A stretch of 42,500 nt of DNA from Glandiceps talaboti (Eukaryota > Hemichordata > Enteropneusta > Spengelidae), in the NCBI RefSeq assembly GCF_964340395.1, contig NC_135564.1:14614012-14656511 (forward strand). Direction: 5' to 3'. The translations under genes were made by a program, and so were the position numbers. Shown here in pieces: positions 17,044 to 29,100 of this stretch. The notes beneath the pieces were generated by a model. That model was given only the letters and a program-made list of their open reading frames with translations, had not been told where the DNA came from and ran no database searches. Each line of letters begins with the position of its first letter. Position 1 is the stretch's first letter.

Positions 17044-19068
17044 GATTACAACAGAAATATGTAATGATAATATGATAAGCAATTAATCCTAACTCAGTTC
17101 ACATTTATCTGGAAGAACAGTTCTAACGGGCATCAGCTGTCATTCACCTTCAACATAGCTAAATATCAGAGACTGTCTTATACCAGAACATATCGGTACC
17201 TTGGTTATTTGGTCTTGGTTATTTAGACGTGCAATTCTTTTACATTCAGTGGGATGAAAACCGATAATATTCACACAAGACAAGATTTTGATGTGTGCAG
17301 CCGACCACTCCTTATCAAATGTTGACCATTCAAGGGCATTTTCATGTCGCTGAATAAATAAAACCATATAAATGTTTTTAAATAATCATGCAATCTTGCT
17401 CACATTTACAATAGCAGTATTGAGTAAGGCGACAGATTGTCTGGTGGAAACCCTCTTGGTGATAGATTTAGACGCTCGTAAGGTCTTTTTACTAGTTTGT
17501 TTTGAAAAATCGAGTTGCCGTAATTTAGACTGTAGTAAAGCTTGCGGTGAAAGTCTATCGAATTTGTTAACTTTTCAATCATCTTGTGATAATAGTCAGA
17601 GATGATCTAATGCTATCATTATAGGGATATTTTGCCTTTGTATTCCCCGTGTTCTCGTTTTTCACTCTCTTACCATGAGTCTCTCAGTCCCTCTGTTTCT
17701 TTATTTTCAATCTTTACAGATATCTTATTCATGTTATGCATTGGGAAACGTTTGTATTTATCGGGAGATAGCTTAATATTCTTTCATGCAACTTCTTCGG
17801 AATATATTACTTTTCATGGAGCAACCAGAACCATCTTTACGTAATCCCGTGGTGTAATAACACATTCACTTGCTCCCTCTACAGTAAAGCTTACTTTTAT
17901 CCCTCGTATCTCAGTGAATGGCAATAGTCAGGATATTGGCAGGTTATTTGAATGGGCTTTTGCGTAATAGACATGCGATGTGAAAGCAGTCTTTGAGTGT
18001 AGACTTGTGAAAACAACATGATAGTTTTTCGATAGCGTTACAGTTGTAGACAGATAATATCAATACGATATCTTTACACAAGATGTGATATGGTTTATCA
18101 GAAATCATTTGCTATCAGTAGTAAAGTTCAAGTGGGCATAAAACATTATATCACGTACAGATATAGTATCGACGTATACGTAACTGTGAAAAGGTAATAA
18201 AATATTCTTCAAACGACATCGAAAAGTCACTTCCCCCATTAACACAACACAGCATCAGCTTAGTATATATTGGTGATTACAAACAAAAAAACTAAACGTT
18301 ATGCCTTACTATAAACCTTGACTAGCTGAAACTGGACATTTTCGTTATCAACAGACCAATGCTATTTTCGCAACAAATTATTCCGTTGCATATAAAAAGA
18401 CATTATACATGTTAATTTAATGCCGTTTTTTATTCACACTTAGGTAGTGTATTGACAGGTTTGAATCTTGAGTGAAAGCTTTGTTTTGAATCTGGCACTA
18501 TTTTAGTTTTAATTTGCCTCGATACCTCTATATGGTAATGCTCATTTAATAGTCAGCATTAAGCGACATGTTGGTTGCTACATTTCCAAACACAGCGATC
18601 ACCACATAATCTTTCAGAGGGTGTTTGGTGAATAATGACATTTTGAGTGCAACATACTCTCAGGTGGGTCGATGACAGTCACTGTCTTTGATCTTAGGGA
18701 CCGTGCCGTAGATCCCTTTATCTGTAGATACGTCAGCACACAAAAATATGCGTATAGATGATTCACCATTGTGTAAAATATTGAAAAGTATGTCATTATA
18801 TCTGACAAAACAATTTTAAAATACCTCAGTTGTAGCTAGTGCAACTTTAAGAAGTCCCTAAATCAGTGTACGGGTTATGTTTATGCCACTACATAGGAAA
18901 CTCCTCTTATATTCTGTGTTTTGGGATGACCGCAGCAAGTGTATTATGAGTATGGACTTCGTGAACACTTCGAAAAACATTAAGAGGTTAACGACAATGG
19001 GTCTGGTTATTCTAGGATGTTTTATTTAAAACAGATAAATATTCGGTTCGGAGTAATTTAGTGTGTTG
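17044..19068. other. unassigned AT-rich DNA
   Basis: Several open frames of 60-77 codons occur (for example 17372-17605 on the plus strand) but show no motifs. No microsatellite or inverted repeat was seen. Confidence 0.4.
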
Positions 19069-20060
19069 AAACAATGTCATATGTTAGAAAAATAGTCAAA
19101 ATGGGGTAATATACAACAATTATAAAAAGTCATTTGAGGTGATGCAATTTAAAATCTACATTACTGCGCACAGAATTCACTTGTTTATTTATCAGGTCAG
19201 TGTATCATTAATATTTACAACAAGAGTTAGTTTTTCAATCCAAGCATATTCTAGCTGATTAATTATAATACAGTATTGACCATTACCTTGGTTTTCTGCG
19301 AATTAATACACTGCTGCCTTCAGACTAATGGTTAACTTTATATCATGGTTGAGTTTACGTTTAATTTTATGAACATTGGAACTAATCGCCTGTGCTGCTT
19401 TTAAATTGTATCCTATAGGCTTTAGTTTTAGTATTCGAAAGTAGGTCAATCTTTAGATATCATAAATCTTTGTTTTCAGGTTGTTTTGCATTTTGTTCCT
19501 TAAAAAGGTTCCAAAGAAAATAACTGCGAAACAACATAACATATAATTATGGAAGGAGACTTAATTGCCTGATGGATAATGCGACCGTTACTCAATCGAT
19601 TTCTGATAACTAAAATAACAACTATCCCCCAAAAAATTAGAATATTTGCACGTCATATGTGGGTCATTCTACTTGGAAATTAATGATTAGGGTTGTTTGT
19701 GATTAACAGGAAAAAATGATAATGAACGTCTTTCTCAAAGGGAAACTCCAAACATGTAAATCACTCAGCAACATGTTCATGTAACCTAACTGTTTTCTCG
19801 GCTAGTTGTCTACATTAATATGCGTCAATGAAAAGAAACTTATCTCTCCCTCCGTCTCTGTCCTTTGTAGCACGATTCGTAGGTCATTCATCATTTTCTA
19901 TAACGATTTAATAGTATAATTGAGTGTATAATTTATCTAACCCAACTAGTATTCGTGTAATAGCCAAAGTAGACTATAGTCCGCTACAAAATCAATCATC
20001 TCTTTTGAGTTGTTCATTTTCGTTATTGATGTCATTTCTTTAACCATCCGTTTCGTTCGA
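19069..20060 (+). repeat. 1-kb interspersed repeat R1, copy A
   Basis: It starts AACAATGTC and ends CGTTTCGTTCGATATA, where it runs straight into (TATG)n. The reverse complement of 38057-39084 matches along the whole length with small indels; I judge identity to be about 75-85%. Shared blocks include AATAGTCAAAATGGGGTAA near the start, TAATTGCCTGATGGATAATG in the middle and CGTGTAATAGCCAAAGTAGA near the end. No TIRs, target duplication or long open frame were found. A transposon with a tetranucleotide tail is the simplest reading; the class is unknown. Confidence 0.75.
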
Positions 20061-20128
20061 TATATATATGTATGTATGTATGTATATGTATGTATGTACG
20101 TATGTATGTATGTATGTATGTATGTATG

Positions 20129-20160
<32 letters not shown>

Positions 20161-20332
20161 TGTATGTATGTATGTATGTATGTATGTATGTATGTATGTG
20201 TATGTGTGTGTGAGTGTGTGAATGTATGTATGTATGTATGTATGTATGTATGTATGTATGTATGTATGTATGTATGTGTGTGTGTATGTATGTATGTATG
20301 TATGTATGTATGTATGTATGTATGTGTGTGTA
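20061..20332. repeat. (TATG)n microsatellite with GT interruptions
   Basis: About 270 bp of TATG units are broken by TATATG, GTGTGAGTGTGTGAATG and GTGTGTG segments. It directly follows repeat R1 copy A. Copy B also ends in TATG units, so the tract probably began as the tail of the element and then expanded. Confidence 0.97.
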
Positions 20333-20530
20333 TCGTCTGGGCGGACAAAACCCTTTCTAAAACCGCTAAATTTTCCGTGTGGGCCATCAATCATTATTAT
20401 AGCAGATCGTCGCCAAATAATATATCGTAATAATAAACATGTATGATTTTGCTTATGTTGTTATTGGTAAGATTTGTGTTGCTTCGGACTAAATGTAACA
20501 ATGTCACTGACAATTTCTCGAGCCAGAGAC

Positions 20531-20930
20531 AGGGGATGTTTTGTTGCAGGTCAACTGGCTCCATTTGTATCAGTTGATGAAACGACTCTGGAATTCGTTC
20601 TAAGAATTAATTCATTATTAAAGTAGGTCATACTAGGTGAGAGACACATCTTATAAAAAATACATGTTGTGGGGCTAAAATGAACGGAATAACTGAATTA
20701 ACATATTCACTTATTTACTTATTTCCAAGGACGACGTACGGGATGAGTCCCATTAACAGGCTCCAACAACAATATTTGACAGCTAATAAAATGTTACTTT
20801 TGTAACCATTGATGACACGAACTTTGAAATTTGTACTTAGAATTTATTCATTAGAGAAATCCATCCCCTATGGGAGGCACGTCTGAGATAAAATAAGCAA
20901 TAAAGATAATTACATTCAATAACTGATTAA
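20531..20930 (+). repeat. diverged tandem duplication
   Basis: The stretch from about 20564 (TTTGTATCAGTTGATGAAAC) resembles that from about 20799 (TTTGTAACCATTGATGACAC). Both continue through TAGAATTTATTCATTA-like and GAGA/GGCAC segments. The first 58 bases agree at roughly 70%. The units lie about 235 bp apart. No function is apparent. Confidence 0.45.
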
Positions 20931-20971
20931 AAGACGTGCATGAATGAGTGGGTCAATCAACACACTTTGCT

Positions 20972-21023
20972 TGTATGTATGTATGTATGTATGTATGTAT
21001 GTATGTATGTATGTATGTATGTA

Positions 21024-21115
<92 letters not shown>

Positions 21116-21167
21116 CGTCCGTCCGTCCGTCCGTCCGTCCGTCCGTCCGTCCGTCCGTCTGTCTGTA
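20972..21167. repeat. compound (GTAT)n-(GTCT)n-(GTCC)n microsatellite
   Basis: Three tetranucleotide blocks follow in order: GTAT (20972 to about 21024), GTCT (21025-21108) and GTCC (21109 to about 21156), ending in two GTCT units. Adjacent blocks differ by one base at one unit position, then the next. The tract abuts the 3' side of the Penelope-like element. Confidence 0.97.
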
Positions 21168-22647
21168 GAAAGAAGTGCATAAGGAACTTGTGAGACAGTC
21201 TGAATAAATAGATGTAAAATCCAACGTTTCGAATAAGAATTCTTTTTCAAGGTATTTATGGGCAAGACATATTAGCTAAACACCTGAATATATCTGAATG
21301 TTATGGCACAGAACAACAGCCGCGCGTGATTAACGGTTAAACATGTGAAAAGTTCTGATATTCGCACGCACCACCTGAAATATGAAATAAGTAAGAATAG
21401 ACTGGGAATGACGTGAATAATCTATTAATTCCAGGGGGGTTCTAGCGTTCCGAGAGGGAAAATGGTTTCCTCTTCCTACAACCTCAATAGTTTCTCATCA
21501 CCATAAACCTTACAAATTCCTGAAATAGACATATCTGATACACTGTGATCGTTGGTAATAAAAGGCATAGATACGGGATAGTTACGATTCTTTTGTCTGG
21601 TCAGACGGATATGTTCCACAAAACGATCACCAAGAACAGTCGAACCTATATATAAAAAACCCACTTTTCTGGCATGTAATGCAATACACTACGTTAATAC
21701 TAATACGAGTATATCTTCTCGTAACAGCCACACTGTTCTTAGGACTAAAACATGATTAGTATTTAATAATAATGAAACGACATGTACCACATCGAGTACG
21801 ATCGCATAGAAATATTAAACCCAGCATTAACTTCCAATCCATGTTGTTCTGTATGGACCACCATATCTCTAAGACTGGTATCACGACGCCAAGCTGTTAA
21901 AGGTACTTCAGGAAATAATGAATTGGTAACCCTATTAGAACTTAATAGTATATTAAAATGCCTGTGTATAACGTTCTTAACTCTAGTGAAAAAGGGATGG
22001 TATGTACGAGCTAATATGGAACGATCGTTGTTACTCTTCTGATCATGTAATTTGATACAGGCTTCCCTAGACAAAGATGACACCCTAAGTAAAGCCGCAT
22101 TGGTAACTGACATTGGATAACCACGTTGATGGAAGTACGTGCAAATTTAAAATTCAGCAGACCTTTCTCTGAAATCCACATCATTACTGTTACGACGTAA
22201 ACGAAGTACATGTAATTGTGAAGGGAATGGAATCTTTACACTTATTAGGATGTGATGAACCATACTGCAAATATGAATGTGAATCAGTAGGTTTAGTATA
22301 AATAGATGTAGCTATATCATCACCATCAATCCTAAGGGAGATGTCAAGGAAATTGATGGTTCGTTCAGAAATTTCATAAGTATACTGAATAGCAGGATTA
22401 AAATTATATATGCAGTTAATAAATTGCATAAGTTCCTCATGTTTGAGTGAGGCTGCACCAACGCCATCATCAATAAATCGTTTATATAAATCAGGTAAGA
22501 TCCCTTGATACGAGCTGAAAATAAGGTGTTATTGATAAGACATAAATAAACAAGCATAACTAGGTCCAAGACAACTTCCCATAGCAACGTCGCGTTTCTG
22601 CACAAAATACCTGTCATTAATGGTAAAATAATTACACGTAAGAACAT
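21168..22647 (-). mobile_element. degenerate, 5'-truncated Penelope-like element
   Basis: Reading the minus strand, the element enters from a (CATA)n tract in the middle of the reverse transcriptase. It continues through the linker and a GIY-YIG endonuclease remnant, then a 3' non-coding region of about 260 bp, and stops at the compound (AGAC)n/(ATAC)n tract. Near 21222-21252 the 3' region holds CCTTGAAAAAG, AATTCTT and ATTCGAAACGTTGG. This resembles the hairpin-GAAAC module of Penelope-type elements, possibly a decayed hammerhead. The RT plus GIY-YIG combination is the hallmark of endonuclease-bearing Penelope elements. Confidence 0.8.
21476..22641 (-). pseudogene. Penelope-like RT/GIY-YIG polyprotein remnant
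   Basis: Visible parts in order: an RT stretch with [17 protein letters not shown] (about 22550-22590); an RFIDDGVGA-like catalytic block (KRFIDDG, 22463-22480); ISERTINFLDISLRIDGDD and YTKPTDSHSYLQYGSSHPNK; a basic LRLRRNSND segment; then the linker with RVKNVIHRHFNIL and PLTAWRRDTSLRDMVVHT. The GIY-YIG part follows, with FLYIGST (about 21645-21662), DRFVEHIR and NDHSVSDMSISGI. Lesions: an in-frame stop at 22529-22531, a frameshift near 22212-22227, a stop at 22147-22149, and more than one break between about 21660 and 21765. The N-terminal half is missing. It cannot encode an active enzyme. Confidence 0.85.
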
Positions 22648-22752
22648 GCATACATACATATGTGTGTATGTATGTATGTATGTATGTATGTATGTATGTA
22701 TGTATGTATGTATGTATGTATGTATGTAGGTAGGTAGGTAGGTAGGTAGGTA
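22648..22752. repeat. (TATG)n-(GTAG)n compound microsatellite
   Basis: TGCATACATACATATGTGTG leads into about 17 TATG units and then about 6 GTAG units. It abuts the truncated 5' end of the Penelope-like element. Confidence 0.97.
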
Positions 22753-23052
22753 CAATTTTCTCCTGAAAAAATAAATTTGACTGTCTTTTCAGTTGTTTGT
22801 ATAGAATTTCATTTAGAAAGTCATGATGTTTTGCAGCACGGCGAAATCATTTATATTGACTCAAAACCCTGATGAGACAACATGCATATATTTTTGTTTC
22901 GGTTATTGATATTGTATAATACTCAATATTGATGGATATTAGTAAATCAGATTACACCATTCATATCCAACCAACCAATCGTCAACCATCGCTTCAGCCC
23001 ACCCCTCCCAACACATACATACTACCCACACAGAAGGGTGGATTTAAAGCAA
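22753..23052. other. unassigned DNA between microsatellites
   Basis: Nothing is recognisable. A plus-strand open frame from 22929 runs into the next microsatellite and is not supported. Confidence 0.4.
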
Positions 23053-23181
23053 GCCAGACAGACAGACGGATGGACAGTTGGGCGGATATATGGTCACATA
23101 GACACACATACACATACATACATACATACATACATACATACATACATACATACATACATACATACATACATACATACATAC

Positions 23182-23251
<70 letters not shown>
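23053..23251. repeat. (CATA)n-(CAGA)n compound microsatellite
   Basis: A short CAGA seed (23053-23068) is followed, after about 40 bp, by CATA units (about 23111-23181) and CAGA units (23183-23251). This is the same kind of compound as 20972-21167, in the opposite orientation. Confidence 0.96.
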
Positions 23252-26200
23252 GTGAGCATAAAGGAGAGAATGAAAATCATGTCGTTGTTACTCTATGTAT
23301 CATACAAAGCAGGCTGTCACAGAGTCTTGCTTGCGCAATAATCTAATTTTATCAGCTATGAAATCAATTCCATAGACGCCAACGCAATTCAAATATGTTT
23401 AAATTGGTAGGAAAAAACCTTGGGCATCTTGTTCACTCTCGCATTCAACAAAAGTCTAAAAAGATTTTAGTTAGTTATTTCGTTACAGTTTGTAAATACG
23501 CCTAAACGAACACCAACTCCTGTTCATATTGGATACGCTGAACATTGGAAACATTTGGTAATTTGTTCAATATTAACCCAGCCTTGTAGGAAACAGATTG
23601 ATTTTAAGGTTGAGGACTATATAACCAATGTTTGAAGGGCGATTTACAACGACAACATATGGTTACTAGTCTCATAATTCAACACGTTTTGTATTGAGTA
23701 TTTTATACGGTAGCAGTAATAACAGAACGACGTATGGTGCTACTGTTATGCCGTCAATTCACTCATAGATTTTCATTTGTAAAACGAGTATGGTATTTGT
23801 TCTATATATAAAATATACCTTTCTGCCAGGTGGCCTTTTTAAAGTGTTACCTTACAACACATACTAAACTAGAAACTATAGCCTGAGGATAGATGTTCAA
23901 TACTACGTGTAGCCTTGTACAGAAACTATCGATCGCCACTTGAATTACATTTGTGAGAGCTTAGTTCGGGTTACATTTTTTTTAGAAATTAAGAACGCCG
24001 TGTTTTACATAGCTAGTATTTTTTAAATCGATTTTAGTAGAATAATACTAGTTGATCTTTTGTGTAGCTGATGTTAAACGGAAGGTTCGAGCAAAGCTGA
24101 AATGGCTATGCATACACTTCATGACGTACTGAACCGCCCTTGAAATATCAAATGGCAAATTCTTCTGTTCATTGATATACCATTGTTGCTGTTTCCATAT
24201 TTCTTCGGCGTGTAGTTTATCAAATTTCATGCGTTTATTGATTGATTAAATAAATGATAATTAAAACGTGTAACTAATTTGTGAAACTTGATAAGACCCA
24301 TAGACATTATCAAATAACTCAAAGGATTTTGCAAGGATAACTGTATAGTGCAACAATAATTCTATATCTAGCGGTAACAAGGGTATGAACGTAATCCGAT
24401 TCAGTAATCCAAGTGAAAGCAAGACTGATAGATGATTTCATTGTTCACCCGAAGCTCCATTTCGTTGAGTGAAAAATAGCAAAGTATGAAATCTGGATAT
24501 GGTTAGATTTACGAATTCGTATGTAGTTACAATTAGACAGGCTTACTTGTGTATATATATCCATAAATGTGACATGTTCTCAGAACATGTATATTTTATT
24601 ACCAATTTTTTTATATGTAATTGACAGTGGCAGCTGGCAGATGACTGTCAGAGAATTAACGTCTTCTGTTCTAAGAGCATTAGTGTAACTATGTTGCCAC
24701 ATAAAGATTACTTCAGTCCTTCACCCAGACTACGAGGTCATTTAAGGTGACAGACACATGTCTAGCCTATATTTTAATTAAATGTGGTTTTTGTCGTATA
24801 TGTTAGCTGTCCTTTAACAGCTGTGGGGTTGATTTTATTTGTATGAAGTGACCCAAGGAAAGACCTCACACTGAGCTAAAATCAGGTAAGCGCAGAAATA
24901 TCTGTGACGCAATAGTGAAAATATCTAATGAAGGTTATTGTGACACATCTATTAGCTTGTCTGTATATACGTGAATGTTAAAGACGTAGTAAAGTGTCCT
25001 CTCCTACACTCAACTTCACACTCAGTCGATTTCCTTAGAAACGATAAACACAGTTGGTTGTTATTCCTGGTGTAATTACCGACACTAATTATTTATTTTG
25101 CGTGAAACTCACCTCAATGCTGGTTGATACTAAAAGGCAAAAGTCAACGCCATTCTTTCCATAGTTGTATCAGTCATTTACACTACCTCATAATTATTAG
25201 CCACGTCATGAAAAATAGAGCTAATATTTATGATTACGTGCTAAGCAGAAGGCAGAAACATTTATTGTTCTCTTTCTCTCAAATATATACCTTTTTCTTC
25301 AATTCTTACGGCTAATATATATTGCTTCTTCTTTGTAACCTTTCCTTCGAGTATACTAAACAGGAATAATTATATCATGTGTGATTGTCCTAGACGAGAA
25401 TTTCAGAAGGAAACAAAACACTTCCGGTACGCACAATCACACATTGTTTTACTCATTCAAAAATTAATCCGGACTTGGTCAGTGTTGTTTGACATCGTTT
25501 TCTCAAGCAGGTAAACGTTGCTCTATTGAAAATCCAAAACAAATGTCCAATCATTATCCTTCTGGTCACTTTAAACTTGATTTGCGTTTTCCGTCTCTAT
25601 CAAAAAGCAACAGATTTCTCGATAGCCTCACTGATTGCTGAAAGTTACACCATACATGCTATGTCAGTAGAGATGCCACATTTATGCCTCAATTCAGGTT
25701 CAGTCGACGTAGACAGGGTTGGGAATATGCATAATTTTAAAGAAACGCATATATAGCACGTTTCATGTTAGTGGTCACTGGCTTTGTTTGGTACACGCAG
25801 AAACCATTGATAAACTGTACATTCTACAAATTTAAGAAAGCAATTTTTTGGCTACACTTTCACCAAATAAATTCAACCATTTCAACGTACTGCAAGTAGA
25901 TGTAGACATACAGGCGCCAAAATTTCAGTGAATGTATTTAATACAAGCGCGCATGTTGGGTCATTACTTCGTTTAGTGTAGACAAAGTGTCGCAGGAAAC
26001 TGTATTCATCATTTCAAGCATGCTATCTGAAAGTGTGGCATGTGCAGTTTCTGTTATTGTTTTCTGTGTGGGTGTATCAAACAGAACCAATGGACACTAA
26101 CATGAAACGGGCTGTGACAGTCGTGACTACTTGTTGTGCAATCTAATTAACTGTACATGTAAGCAAACACTGTCAGTAAACCCTATTAACATAAACATTG

Positions 26201-26715
26201 GCAAGTGGATGATGTCATAGGGAACAATGGTATTCCTTTAAGCATTGGCATCGACAGTTTGATTAATATGGATTACTTTAGATCGCATGCTGTCATTCAG
26301 CCATATAAAATCAATGACGTAATATACCTGTTTTCGACAAGGAGCCAATGGGAATTAATAAAATACTGGACATACAGGGTCGACCTTTGGATTGCATTAC
26401 ATCAGCAACGATATTTTCACTGAAATAATAAACTTAAGACATATAATTTAACAATTCGATTTATACTACATAATCCGACGCAAAACAAGATAGTGCATAT
26501 GTGGTTATACTTGGAATGGAATGTGAAACTTCCACAGTATGTACACCATTAGCTTGCTATCATTCTCACCAAACCGTATTTTCAAAAATAAAACATGGGT
26601 CGTTCAGAACAAATATCACCGTTACCCTTTAGGAAAGGTATGCTGGGGTTAGTTTTTTACTCTTAAGACGTTAATCGTCGATACTATTCTCCGTTCAAAC
26701 AAGGAACATGTGAGT

Positions 26716-26773
26716 GACCTAAGGGGCCTTGTCACTATTAGTCGATAGACGAGTAGTGACAAATCTTTAGGTC
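26716..26773. repeat. stem-loop with two perfect stem segments
   Basis: GACCTAA (26716-26722) pairs with TTAGGTC (26767-26773). After an internal loop, TTGTCACTA pairs with TAGTGACAA, and GTC-GATA-GAC closes the top. It could be the centre of a small palindromic repeat. No second copy was noticed in this window. Confidence 0.6.
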
Positions 26774-28258
26774 TGAGTATTTTACGAATGAATGAAGAAG
26801 AATATTGAAGAGTATTATAATTATATCTCCTCAAGATATATGTATGAAAAATCGGAGTAAGTCATGGCAATTGGCAGTGTTTTTACTTATATTTTAAGCA
26901 CCACGAAACCAGTGACGTCGGCACGGGTTGTCATGAAGTGGACCGCCAAAATTATTTAATCCATAATTCTGTTCAAATACAATAACTTTGGGCAATACAA
27001 ATATTCCGTAGTATTATCCTTTTTGCTGTACACTTAGCGATTACAAAATTCAAACCCGGCATTTAGGAATGGTATCTAAACAGTTTGAAGACGTTATTTA
27101 GTATAGATTTTGACTTTCCTCGTTTTGTGATATACTAACATATCACGTAATGCCTACTGTTCCATTAACAGTGCTTGCATTGCCGAGTTGTTTTCTTTAT
27201 CTTTGTATGTTTCTTGGCTCATGTTGTACACGTTGCATGGAAAATGGCGACCAGAGGAAAACAACAGTTTATAGAAGTCTGGGAAAGGTAAATGGTTTAC
27301 CTCTCTGTAAAAAAGAATGCAAGATGAGTGTAATAATCCATGTGTCGTTATCAACTATCGTTTATCAAAGCGCATTTCCAAAAAAAAGTGCGTCAAATCA
27401 ATAACAACTTTACAACAGGAAAGTTTTGTATAAGTATTTTTATAAAAATAAAAAGCTTATAAACTTCGTTTGACCATACCATGACAGACACAAAGACGGT
27501 AAAATTGTGCTGATGTGTTGTCAGTGGTTACAAACTGTGTTGCCAGTGGTTACAATCATCGTTTGCAAACATGTGTTACTTGATATCCACAAAACTACTT
27601 ATAGGACTAAACGTTGCATTGTCTCGGACCATTCGATAACATCCGGACTGCTTGCTAATAACACAGAATTTTCGGTTGCCAGGATAATCCAGTGCAGTAC
27701 ACGTCTGTTGTCAGGAATACTTTACTGGAAAGTCTTTCAAGTATTCTTATTCATAGAACCACTTAAAGAGAATATGAAAACGCAGGGGCTTACAAACAAA
27801 TACGTATCAATTGTATAAATCTACAAGGGTATATAGTACGGAAGATACTCAGCGAGTGGGAGAGGTGTACCCAATGAACATGTAAAATCATCACAATCAC
27901 ACTGTGTCCAAGCCTCTCTAAAAGAACGAAGTGAATGTATTGCACCTCTTGATTGTGTGAATCAAACTTAACAATCCTATTCAAGGAGGGAAACCTTCAA
28001 AGCTATACGTTAAGTGCCCCTCGGAGACAAATCTTGAAATTATTTTAACAAAGGTTCTTCAATTATCTCCAGATTTCGCCTTATGAAAGTTTGTTCCTGA
28101 TCTAATTGAAATAATACAAGACATTCACGGGATCATTGACTTGTCTTCAAGAAGCAGTCATTCTTTTATTTTCCCATAGATTTATAAACATGGTTTTTGT
28201 CGGCCATATTGAATTCTAAAATGAATAATCTCTGCATCATTTTGATTTCCATTTCAAA

Positions 28259-28351
28259 ATGTACGATGACCCCGGAAGAGGCTGGATTCTTCTTGAAGAA
28301 AGTGATATCAGAGCTTTAAATAGTTTATTTCCGAGGTGGAATTTACGTTAG
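28259..28351 (+). CDS. short open frame or exon fragment, unknown
   Basis: The frame runs ATG to TAG over 30 codons and begins MYDDPGRGWILLEESDIRAL. The composition is more protein-like than in surrounding frames, with acidic and basic residues and few AT-rich codons, and it is open for nine more codons upstream. No homolog comes to mind and no splice sites are clear. It may be a decayed transposon piece or chance. Confidence 0.15.
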   Translation: MYDDPGRGWILLEESDIRALNSLFPRWNLR

Positions 28352-28993
28352 GCATACAGTCAATTCACAATTACAACGCAATTTTAAACCTGACTGATTT
28401 TGAATTAAGACTAAAGGAAACATGGCTTATATTTAGTCATCCCGGGTCTGTGTTTTTGTCTGTGCGTGACTATGTGTAAGACTAGGACATCGAGACTTCA
28501 TTACATTTTTTAAGAACCATTCCATGTTGTTTGTGTAATTAAAACGTTAACAATCGCTTTGCGTGTTCGTTCCTGACATGCTTAGGCCATGAAATCAATC
28601 AAGGTAGTACATGTGTGTACATGATTTAGTTAAAATGACTGTATTTACATATACATATACATACAGGCAATCTCATTTACTATTCATACAACGTACTTTC
28701 ATAACTGTAGTCTAGCTCCGTTGTATTTACTGTACGTTGTTAGAGATGTATTCCATTTGTTAGTGGCAGACGACAATAATAAATCACATGAGACAAAGGT
28801 AGACATGATCAATCAGGGCCAAAGGCTAGACGAACAGACATGGAAAGTGTATTACTTTGATTAGTTTATCTGAAACATTAAAATATGATATACTACTCGT
28901 AGTCTTTTATTTGGATTGAAAGTACATGGACCACAAGGCTGTATTAAGCTAGTGATACCTTGTATTGTGTTTGAGAGAACAAGAAAAACTGTC

Positions 28994-29057
28994 AGAGAGA
29001 CAGACAGATACGGAGGCAGGCTGAAAGGCAGGCAGGCAGACAGGCAGACAGGCAGGC

Positions 29058-29098
<41 letters not shown>

Positions 29099-29100
29099 GG
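28994..29100. repeat. (CAGG/CAGA)n microsatellite
   Basis: Mixed GGCA and GACA units (about 29024-29056) pass into a regular CAGA run (to 29098), with a CAGA seed at 28998-29008. It is degenerate at its left side. Confidence 0.93.

Larger units (their letters stand above)
23252..28993. other. unassigned AT-rich DNA
   Basis: This is the longest stretch without a supported element. Scattered items: a perfect 19-nt palindrome ACATGTTCTCAGAACATGT (about 24572-24590); a stem-loop at 26716-26773; a 22-bp imperfect tandem duplication at about 27516-27559 (TGTTG(T/C)CAGTGGTTACAA); and a 30-codon frame at 28259-28351. Longer open frames such as 27507-27818 (103 codons) have no recognisable domain. 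Confidence 0.4.

Noticed and set aside
20032-20394. Long open frames of HTYI/MYVC repeats across tetranucleotide arrays (also 20916-21265, 23038-23346, 29597-30122, 37272-37764)
   Set aside because: Tetranucleotide repeats are open in several frames on both strands by construction. There is no start context or domain.
21782-22042. 86-codon plus-strand frame
   Set aside because: It is antisense to the Penelope-like linker region and is a shadow frame.
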